Assembly (NCBI GenBank): GCA_002482775.1
Contig: DLGQ01000002.1
Location: 20,878-84,877, forward strand
Reading direction: 5' to 3'
From: Flavobacteriales bacterium UBA7690
GTDB taxonomy: Bacteria > Bacteroidota > Bacteroidia > Flavobacteriales_F > PHOS-HE28
Length of the DNA stretch: 64,000 nt
Shown here: positions 35,828 through 46,000 of the stretch, one piece after another
How the letters are laid out: every line of letters starts with the position of its first letter
Numbering within the stretch: position 1 is the stretch's first letter
Program-made: the position numbers and the translations under genes
Notes under the pieces: model-generated
What the model saw: only the letters and a program-made list of their open reading frames with translations
Told to the model about the DNA's origin: nothing
Database searches by the model: none

Positions 35828-36703
35828 TCAGCTCGGTGTGCTCACGCGCTCCTTGCCCACCATATCGCCCAATCGGCACATCACGCCGCTCAGTGCTGCG
35901 TAACCGGTGGCCGCTACGGCTTTCGCGATGCTGTTCCGTTTCTTGAATTCCCACACATCCTTCAGGAAGAGCGGGAAATTGTGGTCGTTCAACAGATCGA
36001 AGGCGACGGAGATCGTAGGCTCCAAGCTCTTCGCGGTATGCCAGATGCCGAAGGGGATGAACAGCGTTTCGCCGGGCCCCACCACGAATTTGATCGGTGT
36101 GGCGTTCTTGTACAAGGGGAATTTCTCCAGATCCACGTTCTCGATGTCCGGGATCATGCTCTTCCACTTGTCCTTGGGATCGGGGTAGAGGTATTAATCC
36201 TGCCCGCGTGGCCAAACGGTGAATTCCTTGTGCCCGTAGATCTGGTTGATCCACGCGCTCATGTGGTAATAATCAAGATGGACGTAGGGGAATTTGCCAC
36301 CGGGACCACCGATGAACAACTCGGTGATGCCACCCCAGTAGCCGCGGCGGAACCAAGAGCTCTCCATCCAGTTCGGTTTGGCGAACCCGATGTTGAGCGG
36401 TGTGATCATGTGGGTGAGCTCTGGCCAGCCACCACCCAGTTCGTACTTGCATGGGTAGGGGACCGGACGACTCGTGTCCTTGCCTTCCACCAGATCCATG
36501 ATCTCTGTCATGGTATACTCCTGGCCGTTCACCACGGTCTTGCGGCTGCCGTGGTTCTTGCGGAACCACTCCGGCGAGAACGTGTTGTAAGCACCCCACA
36601 CACGCGTGGCGTTCTTCAGCACGAGCGGGATGCCCGGCTTCCAATGCTCGTTGATGAACCGTTCGTGGGAGAACTCGGAGGCTTCAACTTTCTTGACTTC
36701 CAT
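35828..36703 (-). pseudogene. Cupin/JmjC-like dioxygenase, interrupted by an in-frame stop
   Basis: Two open frames, 36194-36703 (169 residues) and 35828-36157 (109 residues), lie in the same reading frame and are separated only by one TAA at 36194-36196. Reading through gives a 291-codon cupin_8/JmjC-like protein. The Fe(II) ligands are split: YVHLDYYHM (His, Asp) lies before the stop, and FIPFGIWHTAKS (His) lies after it. Neither half can form a normal active site alone. The flanking residues (WPRGQD-stop-YLYPDPKDKW) read as a single domain, so the break is recent, or a sequencing error of one base (for example AAA to TAA). The downstream ATG at 36157 could start a fragment but has no known domain role. 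Confidence 0.8.
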
Positions 36704-36761
36704 GGGGTTTCAGATGGGCCGTTTAACGGACTTTTGGCGGAAAGGATACGCCCGGTACACT

Positions 36762-38111
36762 TCAGATCGCCCCCACCCCCAGCAACAACGCCGGTTCTTC
36801 CAGCAAGCTCTTCACCGTGTTCAGGAACGCCGCACCCGTAGCACCATCCACCACGCGGTGGTCGCAGCTCAGGGTCACCTTCATGGTATGGCCTACCACG
36901 ATGGCCCCGTTCTTCACCACGGGTTTCTCCATGATGCCACCCACGGCCAAAATGCACGCATCGGGCGGGTTGATGATCGCTGTGAACTCGTCGATCCCGA
37001 ACATGCCCAGGTTGGAGATGGTGAAGGTGTTGCCTTCCCAATCCGCTGGCTGTAATTTCTTGTCCTTGGCACGTTTGGCGAGGTCGCGCACTTCGTTGCC
37101 GATGCTGCGCAAGGCCTTGCTATCCGCGAAGCGCACAACAGGAACGAGGAGGCCTTCTTCCACCGCCACGGCCACACCGATGTGTACGTGTTCGTTGAAA
37201 CGGATGCGATCGCCCAGCCAACTGCTGTTCACCTTGGGGTGCTGCTTCAAGGCCACGGCGCAGGCTTTGATCACGAGATCGTTGTAGGAGATCTTCTCCG
37301 GCGCGATCTGCTTGTTGATGGATTCGCGTACGCTGATGGCGCGCTCCATGTCCAGTTCCAAGGTGAGGAAGAAGTGCGGCGCGGTGAAGAGGCTTTCGCT
37401 CAACCGTTTCGCGATGGTCTTGCGCATCTGGCTCACCGGCACCTCCTCGAACTTCTCCACTTGCGGCGCACCGAACACGGCACCACCACCAGCGAAGTTC
37501 TCCACGTCCTGCTTGGTCACACGGCCATCGGGACCACTCCCGACCACACGACCGATATCGATGCCTTTCTCTTCAGCCAACTGTTTCGCCAGCGGGCTTG
37601 CTTTCACCCGACCGTTGTTCGCCACTTGAGCGGGTGCTGTACCGGAGGCGGCATTGCCGAACAGCGGCTTCGGAGCGGGTACGCTTCCTGTAGCAGCGGG
37701 TGTGGCTTTTTCAGGAGCAACAGGGGCAGGGGCAACGGCAGTAGCTTGCTCCTGCTCTTGCCCCTGTTCCTTGGAACTCTCTTCCTTCTTCGGTGCAGCC
37801 TCGGTCTTCGGGGCAGCCTCTGCTTTCGGCGCAGCAGCAGCTTCTCCGGCCAGCAACGCGGTGATGTCCTCACCCGCTTTGCCTAGCACGGCAAGCACGC
37901 TATCCACCGCAGCGGTCTTGCCTTTCTCCACACCGATGTGCAGGAGCACACCATCGGTGAAGCTCTCGAACTCCATGGTGGCTTTGTCCGTCTCGATCTC
38001 GGCCAGTACCTCTCCGCTCTTCACGGGGTCACCGACTTTCTTGTGCCACGCGGCCACCACCCCTTCGGTCATGGTGTCGCTCATTTTGGGCATGCGTACG
38101 ATCTCGGCCAT
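36762..38111 (-). CDS. pdhC: Pyruvate dehydrogenase E2, dihydrolipoamide acetyltransferase
   Basis: 449 residues. One lipoyl domain (1-80) with the lipoylated lysine in EIETDKATMEFES; an Ala/Pro/Glu-rich linker (85-165); a peripheral subunit-binding domain (about 170-205, ASPLAKQLAEEKGIDIGRV); and a catalytic core (about 225-449) ending in SCDHRVVDGATGAAFL with the active-site histidine and aspartate. It transfers the acetyl group to CoA. The ATG overlaps the stop of pdhA by one base. The E1 beta and E3 subunits are not in this window. Confidence 0.94.
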   Translation of the reverse strand: MAEIVRMPKMSDTMTEGVVAAWHKKVGDPVKSGEVLAEIETDKATMEFESFTDGVLLHIGVEKGKTAAVDSVLAVLGKAGEDITALLAGEAAAAPKAEAAPKTEAAPKKEESSKEQGQEQEQATAVAPAPVAPEKATPAATGSVPAPKPLFGNAASGTAPAQVANNGRVKASPLAKQLAEEKGIDIGRVVGSGPDGRVTKQDVENFAGGGAVFGAPQVEKFEEVPVSQMRKTIAKRLSESLFTAPHFFLTLELDMERAISVRESINKQIAPEKISYNDLVIKACAVALKQHPKVNSSWLGDRIRFNEHVHIGVAVAVEEGLLVPVVRFADSKALRSIGNEVRDLAKRAKDKKLQPADWEGNTFTISNLGMFGIDEFTAIINPPDACILAVGGIMEKPVVKNGAIVVGHTMKVTLSCDHRVVDGATGAAFLNTVKSLLEEPALLLGVGAI

Positions 38112-39169
38112 CAGTCCTTTTCGAATGGGTAGTTCTTCTCGAAATACACGTCGTTGTATAGCTCGTCAGGCGTGGCCATGGGGCTGTCCTCGGCGAACTT
38201 CACGGCTTCTTCAACTTCCTGTTTCACTGCCGCGTCAATGGCATCCAGTTCCTCCTGCTTCGCCCATTTCTTCGTCAGGATCGTATCCTTCACGCTTTCG
38301 ATGGGATCCTGCTTCTTGTACTCTTCCACCTCTTCTTTGGTGCGGTACTTCTGGGGATCGCTCATGCTATGCCCCTTGTAGCGGTAGGTCTTGATGTCCA
38401 ACAGGTACGGGCCGTTGCCAGCACGTACATGGGCACATGCCATGGCGATGGCTTCGTGCACATCTTCGCAACGCATGCCGTTCACGCCCAAGCCGGGCAT
38501 GTCGTAGCTCTCGCCCAGCGTGCTCAGATCATGTACGTTGCTGGTACGTTCCACGCTGGTGCCCATCGCGTAGTTGTTGTTCTCGATGATGAAGATCACC
38601 GGCAATTTCCACGTCATGGCCATGTTGAAGGTCTCGTGAAGGATGCCTTGGCGTACGGCACCATCGCCCATCATGCACAGGGTCACGTGATCCTCTCCGC
38701 GGTACTTATCGGCGAACGCGATACCGGCGCCCAGGCCGATCTGCCCACCCACGATGCCATGGCCACCGAAGAGATTGCGCTGCTTGTCGAAGTAGTGCAT
38801 GCTGCCACCCTTGCCCTTGCTGGTACCGGTCATCTTGCCGTAGAGCTCGGCCATCACATGCTTGCTGGGCGTACCCAGAACGAGCGGATGCGCGTGGTCG
38901 CGGTATCCGGTGATGATGCGGTCCGTGGGGCGGATGGCGGTGATCATGCCAGCGAGGATGGCCTCTTGCCCGATGTAGAGGTGGCAGAACCCACCGAACT
39001 TCTGCATGGTGTAGAGCTGGCCGGTCTTCTCCTCGAAGCGGCGCATCAGCATCATCTCCTTGAACCAGCGCAGGTAGGTGTCTTTGTCGAAGGCCGAAGC
39101 CGGCGCCGAAGTTGCTCCGGCGTTGCTGGACTTGCTGCTCTTGGCGGCAGCGGCGGTCTTTGTGCTCAT
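38111..39169 (-). CDS. pdhA: Pyruvate dehydrogenase E1, alpha subunit
   Basis: 352 residues. The thiamine diphosphate motif runs GDGAVRQGILHETFNMA to ENNNYAMGTS (about 170-205), and YRYKGHSMSDPQKYRT carries the phosphorylation-loop-type histidine. A Lys/Ala/Ser-rich N-terminal extension (about 1-20) precedes the domain. The start at 39169 is preferred to 39181 because the -7 box ends at 39179. The alpha subunit needs E1 beta, which is encoded elsewhere, as in many Flavobacteriales. Confidence 0.93.
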   Translation of the reverse strand: MSTKTAAAAKSSKSSNAGATSAPASAFDKDTYLRWFKEMMLMRRFEEKTGQLYTMQKFGGFCHLYIGQEAILAGMITAIRPTDRIITGYRDHAHPLVLGTPSKHVMAELYGKMTGTSKGKGGSMHYFDKQRNLFGGHGIVGGQIGLGAGIAFADKYRGEDHVTLCMMGDGAVRQGILHETFNMAMTWKLPVIFIIENNNYAMGTSVERTSNVHDLSTLGESYDMPGLGVNGMRCEDVHEAIAMACAHVRAGNGPYLLDIKTYRYKGHSMSDPQKYRTKEEVEEYKKQDPIESVKDTILTKKWAKQEELDAIDAAVKQEVEEAVKFAEDSPMATPDELYNDVYFEKNYPFEKD

Positions 39170-39178
39170 GGGGAAGGG

Positions 39179-39186
39179 CAAATATA
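39179..39186 (-). promoter_or_regulatory. -7 promoter box (TAtaTTTG) for pdhA-pdhC
   Basis: Exact match on the minus strand, 9 bases before the chosen pdhA ATG. Confidence 0.55.
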
Positions 39187-39232
39187 CCTGCCTACCGATA
39201 GGCTGGCCCGCGCCGACGAGAAGATCCGTGGC

Positions 39233-39721
39233 TCAACCGTTCAGGAACGAGGAGTCGAACGACAGTGGCAACAGGAGTGAGGCGGTGCGCATTTCGTAGA
39301 CCGGACCGTTGTGTACGGCCATCAGCAGGCGCAGCGGCTTGCGGTCTTGGCGAAGCTCTTGTTCCAACAAGGCCTGGCGACAGATCCCACAGGGCGAAAC
39401 AGGGCGGTCACCAGTGACCTGTGGCACGATCACGGCCATGGTCTCGATCACCGTGGCGGGATCCAAGGACATGGCGGCATGCAATGCGGTACGTTCGGCA
39501 CAGGTCCCTGCCGGGAACGAGGCGTTCTCCTGGTTGTTGCCCGTTACCACAGCACCCGCACTGGTGCGAAGCGCGGCACCCACATAGAACTTCGAGTAGG
39601 GTGCGTAGGCCAGTAATGCCGCGTCGTGGGCGGCTTTCACCAAGGCTTGATCAGCTTCGGAAAGTTCGCTCACCGAGGCGTGGCGCGTGTACGGAACATC
39701 AACGGAACCGGGGGTTGGCAT
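39233..39721 (-). CDS. cdd: Cytidine deaminase
   Basis: 162 residues, in the range of tetrameric cytidine deaminases with an N-terminal extension. Zinc-binding motifs CAERTAL (about residue 78, with the proton-shuttling Glu) and PCGICRQ (about 112) are intact, and NQENASFPAGTC gives the substrate loop. It deaminates cytidine and deoxycytidine for pyrimidine salvage. It lies upstream of pdhA on the same strand, 63 bases away, and pdhA has its own promoter box. Confidence 0.93.
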   Translation of the reverse strand: MPTPGSVDVPYTRHASVSELSEADQALVKAAHDAALLAYAPYSKFYVGAALRTSAGAVVTGNNQENASFPAGTCAERTALHAAMSLDPATVIETMAVIVPQVTGDRPVSPCGICRQALLEQELRQDRKPLRLLMAVHNGPVYEMRTASLLLPLSFDSSFLNG

Positions 39722-39739
39722 GGTTCGGGGTAAGGAGGC

Positions 39740-39747
39740 CGAAAGTA
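39740..39747 (-). promoter_or_regulatory. -7-like box (TActTTCG) for cdd
   Basis: Minus strand, 18 bases before the cdd ATG. Confidence 0.4.
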
Positions 39748-39801
39748 CGCAGGCACAGGGCTTTTCAAACCACCTCCCCTACTGCAGCCTATGCTATCCC
39801 T

Positions 39802-39809
39802 TAGATTTG
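39802..39809 (+). promoter_or_regulatory. -7 promoter box (TAgaTTTG) for the VTC-domain gene
   Basis: Exact match, 14 bases before the ATG at 39824. Because it lies downstream of the alternative ATG at 39791, it argues for the later start. Confidence 0.5.
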
Positions 39810-39823
39810 GCCTCCTTACACCC

Positions 39824-40576
39824 ATGCAGGCACCCCACACGGGCATAGACCGGTTCCAGCCCATTTCCCTTGCGGAGATGGATGGCGTGAAGCTGCAGGA
39901 CCGTGTGGATACCAAGTACGTGTTCGCAGAAAGCCGACTGCCCGAAGTGTTGCAGGCTATGCTCCCCCACTACCGGTTGTTGGAGGTGAACGGCGCGCGA
40001 GGCACGGATTACCGCAGCCTCTACTTCGACACCGCCGATCTGCAGCACTACCAAGCGCACCACAACAGGCGCACGTTCCGCAGCAAGGTGCGTTTCCGCG
40101 AATACATCGGCAGTGGACTGGTGTTCCTGGAAGTGAAGCGTAAGACCGGGCGCGGACGAACGGACAAGAAGCGCATCCGTGTAGAGGCGATCCCCGAGGT
40201 GCTGTCCGCGGAACAACAAGCCTTCGTGGCGGCAGCCAGCAAGAGCGATGTACCCCTTCAGGCTACGCTGTGGAACTACTTCACGCGTTACACCTTCGTG
40301 AGCAACACCGCACCCGAGCGCCTCACCATGGACGTGGCATTGCGGTACAGTGCGGCAGGCGACGACCGCGAACTGGGTGGTGTGGTGATCGCCGAGCTGA
40401 AGCAGGAACGTGCCGACCGCACCTCGCCTTTCGTACGCATCATGCGCGAGCGGATCTTCCCCACCTCGGGCATGAGCAAATACTGCGTGGGCCTGCTGAT
40501 GTTGGGCCGTAACGTGAAACACAACGCCTTCAAGGCCGTGCTGCTGAAGCTGGAAAAGCTCCGCAACGCCGCCTGA
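39824..40576 (+). CDS. VTC domain (polyphosphate polymerase-like) protein
   Basis: 250 residues. The basic tunnel and catalytic motifs of the VTC/CYTH-like fold are present: DRVDTKYVF (about 23), DYRSLYFDT (about 58), SKVRFREY (about 85), FLEVKRKTGRGRTDKKR (about 102), a later Glu/Lys pair in VIAELKQER (about 190), and SKYCVG at the end. Eukaryotic Vtc4 makes polyphosphate from ATP; bacterial members are less well known. The next gene, a DUF4956 membrane protein, begins 16 bases downstream, and this pair recurs in other bacteria, so the two probably form a complex. Confidence 0.83.
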   Translation: MQAPHTGIDRFQPISLAEMDGVKLQDRVDTKYVFAESRLPEVLQAMLPHYRLLEVNGARGTDYRSLYFDTADLQHYQAHHNRRTFRSKVRFREYIGSGLVFLEVKRKTGRGRTDKKRIRVEAIPEVLSAEQQAFVAAASKSDVPLQATLWNYFTRYTFVSNTAPERLTMDVALRYSAAGDDRELGGVVIAELKQERADRTSPFVRIMRERIFPTSGMSKYCVGLLMLGRNVKHNAFKAVLLKLEKLRNAA

Positions 40577-40592
40577 ACCCTATCATTGGTCC

Positions 40593-41243
40593 ATGAAAGT
40601 CTTCGGAATGCCGCTCATCCACGCCGACATGTGGGAGCTTCTGTTCAAGTTCGGCATCAACACCACGGTGTTGTTCATCCTCATCCGGCTGATCTACTAC
40701 CCGATCCACCGCAAGAAGGATTACCTCTTCACCTACTTCCTCTTCAACACGCTGATCTTCTTCCTGTGCGTGCTGCTGAACAGCGTGAAGTTGAGCATCG
40801 GCTTCGCCTTCGGCCTCTTCGCCATTTTCGGCGTGCTGCGCTACCGTACGGAGCAGATCAGCATCAAGGATATGACCTACCTCTTCGCCACCATCAGCGT
40901 GGCGGTGATCAACGCGCTGGCCAGCAAGAAGGTGAGCGTGGCGGAACTGGTCTTCACCGATGGCATGATCCTGCTGATGACCTACGCGCTGGAGCATGTG
41001 TGGCTCACGCGGCACGAGGCTACCAAGTTCCTGATCTACGAACGCATCGACCTGATCAAACCCCAGAACCGGGCGCTGTTGTTCGAGGACCTGCACGCAC
41101 GGTTGGGCGTGAAAGTCTCGCGTGTGGAGATCGGCAAGATCGATCTGTTGAAGGACACGGCGGAACTACGGGTGTATTACTTCGAGGATGAACAGGGGCA
41201 CGGCTCTTTCGCCCTGAACAAGGACGACGGCGACGACGATTAG
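40593..41243 (+). CDS. DUF4956 membrane protein
   Basis: 216 residues. Four membrane helices in the first 135 residues, with LSIGFAFGLFAIFGVLRYRTEQISIKDMTYLF (quoted in parts: FGLFAIFGVLRYRTE) the most conserved part of the family, then a soluble ferredoxin-like C-terminal domain (about 140-205) and an acidic tail (DDGDDD). Function unknown. It follows the VTC-domain gene and is likely co-transcribed; the membrane protein may take up or move the product. Convergent with ispF, overlapping by 4 bases. Confidence 0.82.
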   Translation: MKVFGMPLIHADMWELLFKFGINTTVLFILIRLIYYPIHRKKDYLFTYFLFNTLIFFLCVLLNSVKLSIGFAFGLFAIFGVLRYRTEQISIKDMTYLFATISVAVINALASKKVSVAELVFTDGMILLMTYALEHVWLTRHEATKFLIYERIDLIKPQNRALLFEDLHARLGVKVSRVEIGKIDLLKDTAELRVYYFEDEQGHGSFALNKDDGDDD

Positions 41244-41719
41244 ACCGCCTTCTGGATCAGCGCGACGGCATGCGCTGCCACCCCTTCTTCGCGCCCAACG
41301 AAACCCATGGTCTCGTTGGTGGTGGCCTTGATGCTCACCGCATCTTCACCGATCCCCAGCAACGGTGCTATGGTCGCGCGCATAGCAGGCACATGCGGCA
41401 TGATCTTCGGGCGTTCCAGGATAAGGGTACAATCCACATTGCCCACGGACCACCCCTTTTCGCCAAGCAACTTCACCACGGCTGCCAGCAATCGTTTGCT
41501 ATCGGCGTCTTTCCACTTCGCATCGGTATCCGGGAAGTGCTGGCCGATGTCGCCAAGGGCTGCCGCACCCAATAAAGCATCGCATAACGCGTGCAGTAGA
41601 ACGTCAGCATCAGAATGGCCCAGCGCGCCGACCGTGTGTGGAATGTTGACACCACCGAGCCAAAGCTCACGGCCTTCCACGAGACGGTGGACGTCGAAAC
41701 CGAAACCAACGCGTATCAT
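41240..41719 (-). CDS. ispF: 2-C-methyl-D-erythritol 2,4-cyclodiphosphate synthase
   Basis: 159 residues, standard size. GFGFDVHRLVEGR holds the metal-binding Asp and His (DVH), LGHSDADVLLHALCDALLG the second motif, and ATTNETMGFVGREEG the C-terminal signature. It cyclises CDP-ME 2-phosphate in the MEP isoprenoid pathway, which supplies precursors for the carotenoid genes at 59-62 kb. The ATG at 41719 was chosen over a TTG one codon earlier. It overlaps the stop of porV by one base. Confidence 0.96.
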   Translation of the reverse strand: MIRVGFGFDVHRLVEGRELWLGGVNIPHTVGALGHSDADVLLHALCDALLGAAALGDIGQHFPDTDAKWKDADSKRLLAAVVKLLGEKGWSVGNVDCTLILERPKIMPHVPAMRATIAPLLGIGEDAVSIKATTNETMGFVGREEGVAAHAVALIQKAV

Positions 41720-43023
41720 CAATTGGTCCCCTCAGGTTTCTTCTTGCCCTTGTCGAACTTGAAGCCGAGGGTGAAACGCAACGTGTTGGCCAGCGGGCTC
41801 CGCTGCGTGTTGGCGATCAGGTAGCTGAGGTCGAGGGTGAAGATGCTGTACTTCACACCAGCACCCAAGGTGAAATACTTGCGGTTGCCTTTGGTGTAGT
41901 GCTCCCAGAAGTAGCCGGTGCGAAAGGCGAACTGCTCGGCGTACCAGTACTCGAACCCACCGGCCAGGTTGATCTCGCGCATCTCTTCGCGGAACCGACT
42001 TCCGCCTTCTACCACCACATTGCCATTGTCATCGTAGCTCACGTTACCGGGTGCATCGTTGAACGAGCCGATGATGCCGCTAACGACACCTACGTTCGGG
42101 TCACGTCCACTGGCCACGGCGGGGCGCTGTGTCACCGGATCGATCACCACGGCATTATCCTCATCCAGCAGGTAGACCGGTGGGGTTGGTACCAACAACT
42201 TGTTCACGTCCATGTTGAATGCGATGCTGTTGTACTGGTCCAGGTCCAGTTTGAAGGAAGGCCCGATGCGCAGGTTGATGGGGATGAAGTTCTGTGCGGC
42301 GGTCTCCGTGTAGGACATGCGCGCTCCGATGTTGGAGATGTTGGTACCGAAGGCGAAGGTGAGGTCCTTGTCGCCCATTTGGATCTGCTCCTTGCGGTAG
42401 TAGAACGAAACGTCCGCTGCTACGGACTGGCCTGCCTTGGAGTTGGCGCCTTGCACGCTGATGCCACCGGTGAGGTTGCTGTTCACGTAACGGATGGCGA
42501 TACCACCGGAGAAATTCTCGCTGAACTGCTGCGCGAAGGCCACATCCAAGGCGAACTCCGCAGGTTTGAAATCGCGGATCGTGGAGCCGTTGATGTCGGT
42601 GAAGAGGATGCTACCCAGGTTGAAGTACCGGAGCGAACCGCCGATGGTGCTGCGCTTGTTGCCTAGGCGCTTGTACCCCGCTAGGTAAGCCAGGCTCATA
42701 TCCGGCACCAAGTTGCGCAACCACGGGCTGTAGCTCATGCTGAACTCACCGTCGTTCTCCGCGAAGGCGAGTTTGGACGGGTTCCAGTGGATGGCGTTGG
42801 CATCCGGAGAAACGGCCACGCCGGCATCACCCATGCCTCCCGCGCGCGAATCGGGGGAGATCAGCAGGAAGGGCACCGCTGTCGTTATCGTGTTCAGCTG
42901 GTCGCCGCATTGCTGGCCTGCCGCTTGGAACTGGGGGTCGCACGGTTGGGCAAGAGCCAGACCAGGAGCCAGCACGGACAGGAGCAAAGGAATTAGGCGA
43001 GCGAACGGCTGCAAGAAGGTCAT
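41719..43023 (-). CDS. porV: Type IX secretion outer-membrane protein PorV (LptO)
   Basis: 434 residues. Signal peptide (1-25, ending LALAQ) and a FadL-like beta-barrel from about residue 50. SPDSRAGGMGDAGVAVSPDANAIHWNPSKLAF is the diagnostic PorV N-terminal segment (quoted in part: AGGMGDAGVAVSPDANAIHW), and the protein ends in a basic KFDKGKKKPE tail. PorV binds cargo sorting domains as they leave the translocon and shuttles them to PorU. The start at 43023 was chosen because the longer frame would start at a TTG inside the promoter box. It lies directly downstream of porU, with 60 bases between. Confidence 0.93.
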   Translation of the reverse strand: MTFLQPFARLIPLLLSVLAPGLALAQPCDPQFQAAGQQCGDQLNTITTAVPFLLISPDSRAGGMGDAGVAVSPDANAIHWNPSKLAFAENDGEFSMSYSPWLRNLVPDMSLAYLAGYKRLGNKRSTIGGSLRYFNLGSILFTDINGSTIRDFKPAEFALDVAFAQQFSENFSGGIAIRYVNSNLTGGISVQGANSKAGQSVAADVSFYYRKEQIQMGDKDLTFAFGTNISNIGARMSYTETAAQNFIPINLRIGPSFKLDLDQYNSIAFNMDVNKLLVPTPPVYLLDEDNAVVIDPVTQRPAVASGRDPNVGVVSGIIGSFNDAPGNVSYDDNGNVVVEGGSRFREEMREINLAGGFEYWYAEQFAFRTGYFWEHYTKGNRKYFTLGAGVKYSIFTLDLSYLIANTQRSPLANTLRFTLGFKFDKGKKKPEGTN

Positions 43024-43050
43024 CAGCGGATGGTTCAGGAAAAAGGACGG

Positions 43051-43058
43051 CAAATATA
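43051..43058 (-). promoter_or_regulatory. -7 promoter box (TAtaTTTG) for porV-ispF
   Basis: Exact match on the minus strand, 27 bases before the porV ATG, in the 60-base gap after porU. porV may therefore be expressed apart from porU. Confidence 0.5.
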
Positions 43059-43083
43059 CGCCACCCCCCTAGCCTTTATTGTG

Positions 43084-46000
43084 TTAGCGCAGGATCACGA
43101 GCTTCTCGAACTTCTCGGCTTTCTCCCCTTCCGGCGTGCTCACGTTGAGGCGGTACACGTATACCCCCCGGCCCAGCTTATCGCCGAAGTCGTCCTGGCC
43201 GTTCCATTCGAGCCCATCGCTGCGGAAACCCGTGCAGGCCAGCTGGCGGCTGATGGTCTTCACCAACCTACCGCTCACCGTGAACACCTGTACTTGGACA
43301 TCCAACGTGGTACAGGGCCGGTTGTGCTCGAAGAAGAACTCAGTACGGGTGGTGAAGGGGTTCGGGTAGTTCAACACATGGTCCAACACCATCTCCTCCG
43401 AAGAGGTCACCACGAACTCGGTGGTCGATTCCGACGAATTGTTGTGGACATCCCATGCTTTCAAACGCAGGGTATGGGGTCCTTCGGTCAGATCGTTCAG
43501 GCGGTACCGCACTTGTCCGCTCTTGTAGGTGTCCAGGTCGGCTTCGTACAGGTCGTTGAGCACGATGGCCTGCTCCGTATTCTCATCGATCACGGCCAGC
43601 AGATCGTGGCCAATACTACTTCCCACCGTATTGATGCCATTCTCATCGAAGAGCTTGCCCAGCAGCAGGGGGTCCTGGTCGGTGATGCCGCCGTGTACGA
43701 AATTCTCATCATTGAGGAAGAGCTGCACTTGCGGGCCTTGTTCATCCAAAGGCACATCGGTGGCTGTTCCGCCCACGAGCTGATCGTTGGTATAGCCCAC
43801 CGCATTGGTCGTGTAGCTCTCGGCATAACAGCTCACACGTCCCGGGCCTACTTGGTAGTTGATGTCCTTGGGCACCACGAAGGTGAAATCGAACGTGCCA
43901 TTGGTCACTGTGGCGCGGCCGCGGTGGATCACACTGTTGCGCAACATGAAGAGGAACGGGTTGCCGCCGTCATTCGCCAAGGTGGCCTGTTGTTGTGCTT
44001 TGTCGTACACGATAGGGACCACCTGCCCCTGGAAATCCGTGAGCGGTTGGCCGCTGCCATCATCCACGAATCCGCGGATACGCACCGCTGCCAGCGCCTT
44101 CAAGGTATCGATGTCGTTGCCGAGCGTGTCCGTCACAGCCGTTATCCGGATCTCTTTCCAAGGAATGGCCAGGCGCATACTGGGGTCGCCGAGCAGGCAG
44201 AAGTTCCGGTGGTTGAGCTGGCTGGGGTAGGCGGTGCTCATGTCGCGTTTCGTACGCCGGCCGATATCGCCCAGCCTGTTGGGCCTACCCAGTTCGTCGG
44301 TCTCGTCGAAGACGTGGTCGTAGAACTTGTTGGCCAGGTTCTCGTTCTGATTGGAGAAGGCCAGCCGGGTGGTGCTCATAAGGGCTACTCCACCGCCATT
44401 GGCGTTCAGCAGGACGAATTCACCGGCGGATGTCCGTCCGGGATCATCCCAGCGCGAGAATTCGCAGGTGGCCGTCATGAAGAGGGGAAGCCGATCGGAA
44501 TTGGTCCAGCCGAGTATGGTGCCATTGTCCAGGAACCGCTCATGGGCCCAACCCACCTCTCCACCATGGCCCACATAATTCACCACGAGGGCGCCCTTCT
44601 GCACCATCTCGCGCAGGTCCGCTGAGGCTTGGGGGTAGCGCTCGCCACCGGGTGTGCTCACCTGTTGGTACGCATCCAAGAAGATCTTGTGCACGTTGAA
44701 CTTGGGGTGTTCTGTTTCCACCCGGGTGGCCATCTGGTCGCTCTGGGACATGTGTATGATCCCGTCATACCCATCCCCCTCCTGGTCATCGGAGGCGAAC
44801 AGCACATGGCTGCGCCAGTCCACCAAGCCCCCGTCACCGTTCTCCGCGCAGCTGCTGCCATTGAGCGACAGCATCTTCAGTGCGTCGTAACCCAGGATCT
44901 TATCCACCACCTCGTTGGCTTGCACCAGGGAGCTCACGGGCAGGCGACCAACACCGATATCGAGCAGATCAGCCGTGCCCTCCCCCTCGTTCAGGTCGAG
45001 CAGTCCGAAATAGTCGTCGCTGGTGTAGGACCGGGATGGATTCAACGCATCCTCCGTCTGGTAGCTGGGGATGAGGTTCTGGTTGGTAGGTGCCACGCTC
45101 ACGTTGTTTACCGAACCATCTCCGAAGAGGAGCAGGTAACGCGGCATTTCTTCGGGCGTATCGGCCCTGTCGTAGAGCAACCGCATGTACCGCTTGATGG
45201 CGGAGACATCGCGAGCACCACTGGAGAACTCGTTATAGACCTGCTGGGGTGTCACCATCACCACGCTCAAGCCTTCGTTAGCGCGCCGCTCGGCCAACCG
45301 GGTGGCAGCACTTTGCAGTTCCGGCGGGCATACGATCACCAGGTCGGCCGGTAAAGCGGTGGCGTGGAGGTTCTGGTTCGGCACACGGCCGATGGGTGTA
45401 GGCGTTAGGAAGTCCGCATCACGGAAAGCGATGAACCTCCGCAACACATCGGTGGACAATTTGAACCGTTTGGTGGCACCATCCGTGGTGAAGTCCACCC
45501 GGCGAGCATCATAGGGCTCGGTGATCTCCCAGATGCGCGACACGGAGGAGGCTTGATCGAGCACGAATTCAGAAACCGCACCGGGCGCAACGGATACCGT
45601 ATCCATGAAAGCCAATTGGGAGCCGCTCATGCGTAACTCACGCCGGCAGTTCAACTCCAAATGGTCCAGCCAACCCAGCGAACTAGCCGGATTGAATTTG
45701 TTGAAGGTGAGATTGACCGGTACCGAACTGCCTGAAGGCGAGAAGGACATGTCCTGCGTGAAGTATCGTGCGTATGGCCCGGTGTAACTCTCGCCAACCC
45801 CCTGCACTTGGATATTCTGGTTCAAGGCTGCACCACTTACAACATCGAACGAACTGTAATTCGTAGTGCCTATGGTCCTAGCCGCACCAGCCATGGTAAG
45901 TGTGGCCGGTTCTCCCGTAAGGAAAGGGGTATTGAAGCTGAAGGTGTAGGCCAGCGTAAGGTCGAAGGTCTCACCGAACCAGGTGCGTCCGGATTTGACA

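Noticed and set aside
36194..36196. TAA as a recoded sense codon
   Set aside because: TAA is not known to be recoded in this phylum, and all other genes here use TAA as a normal stop.
43030..44625. 531-residue plus-strand frame opposite porU
   Set aside because: Antisense shadow of the porU coding region; high GC keeps stops rare in this frame.
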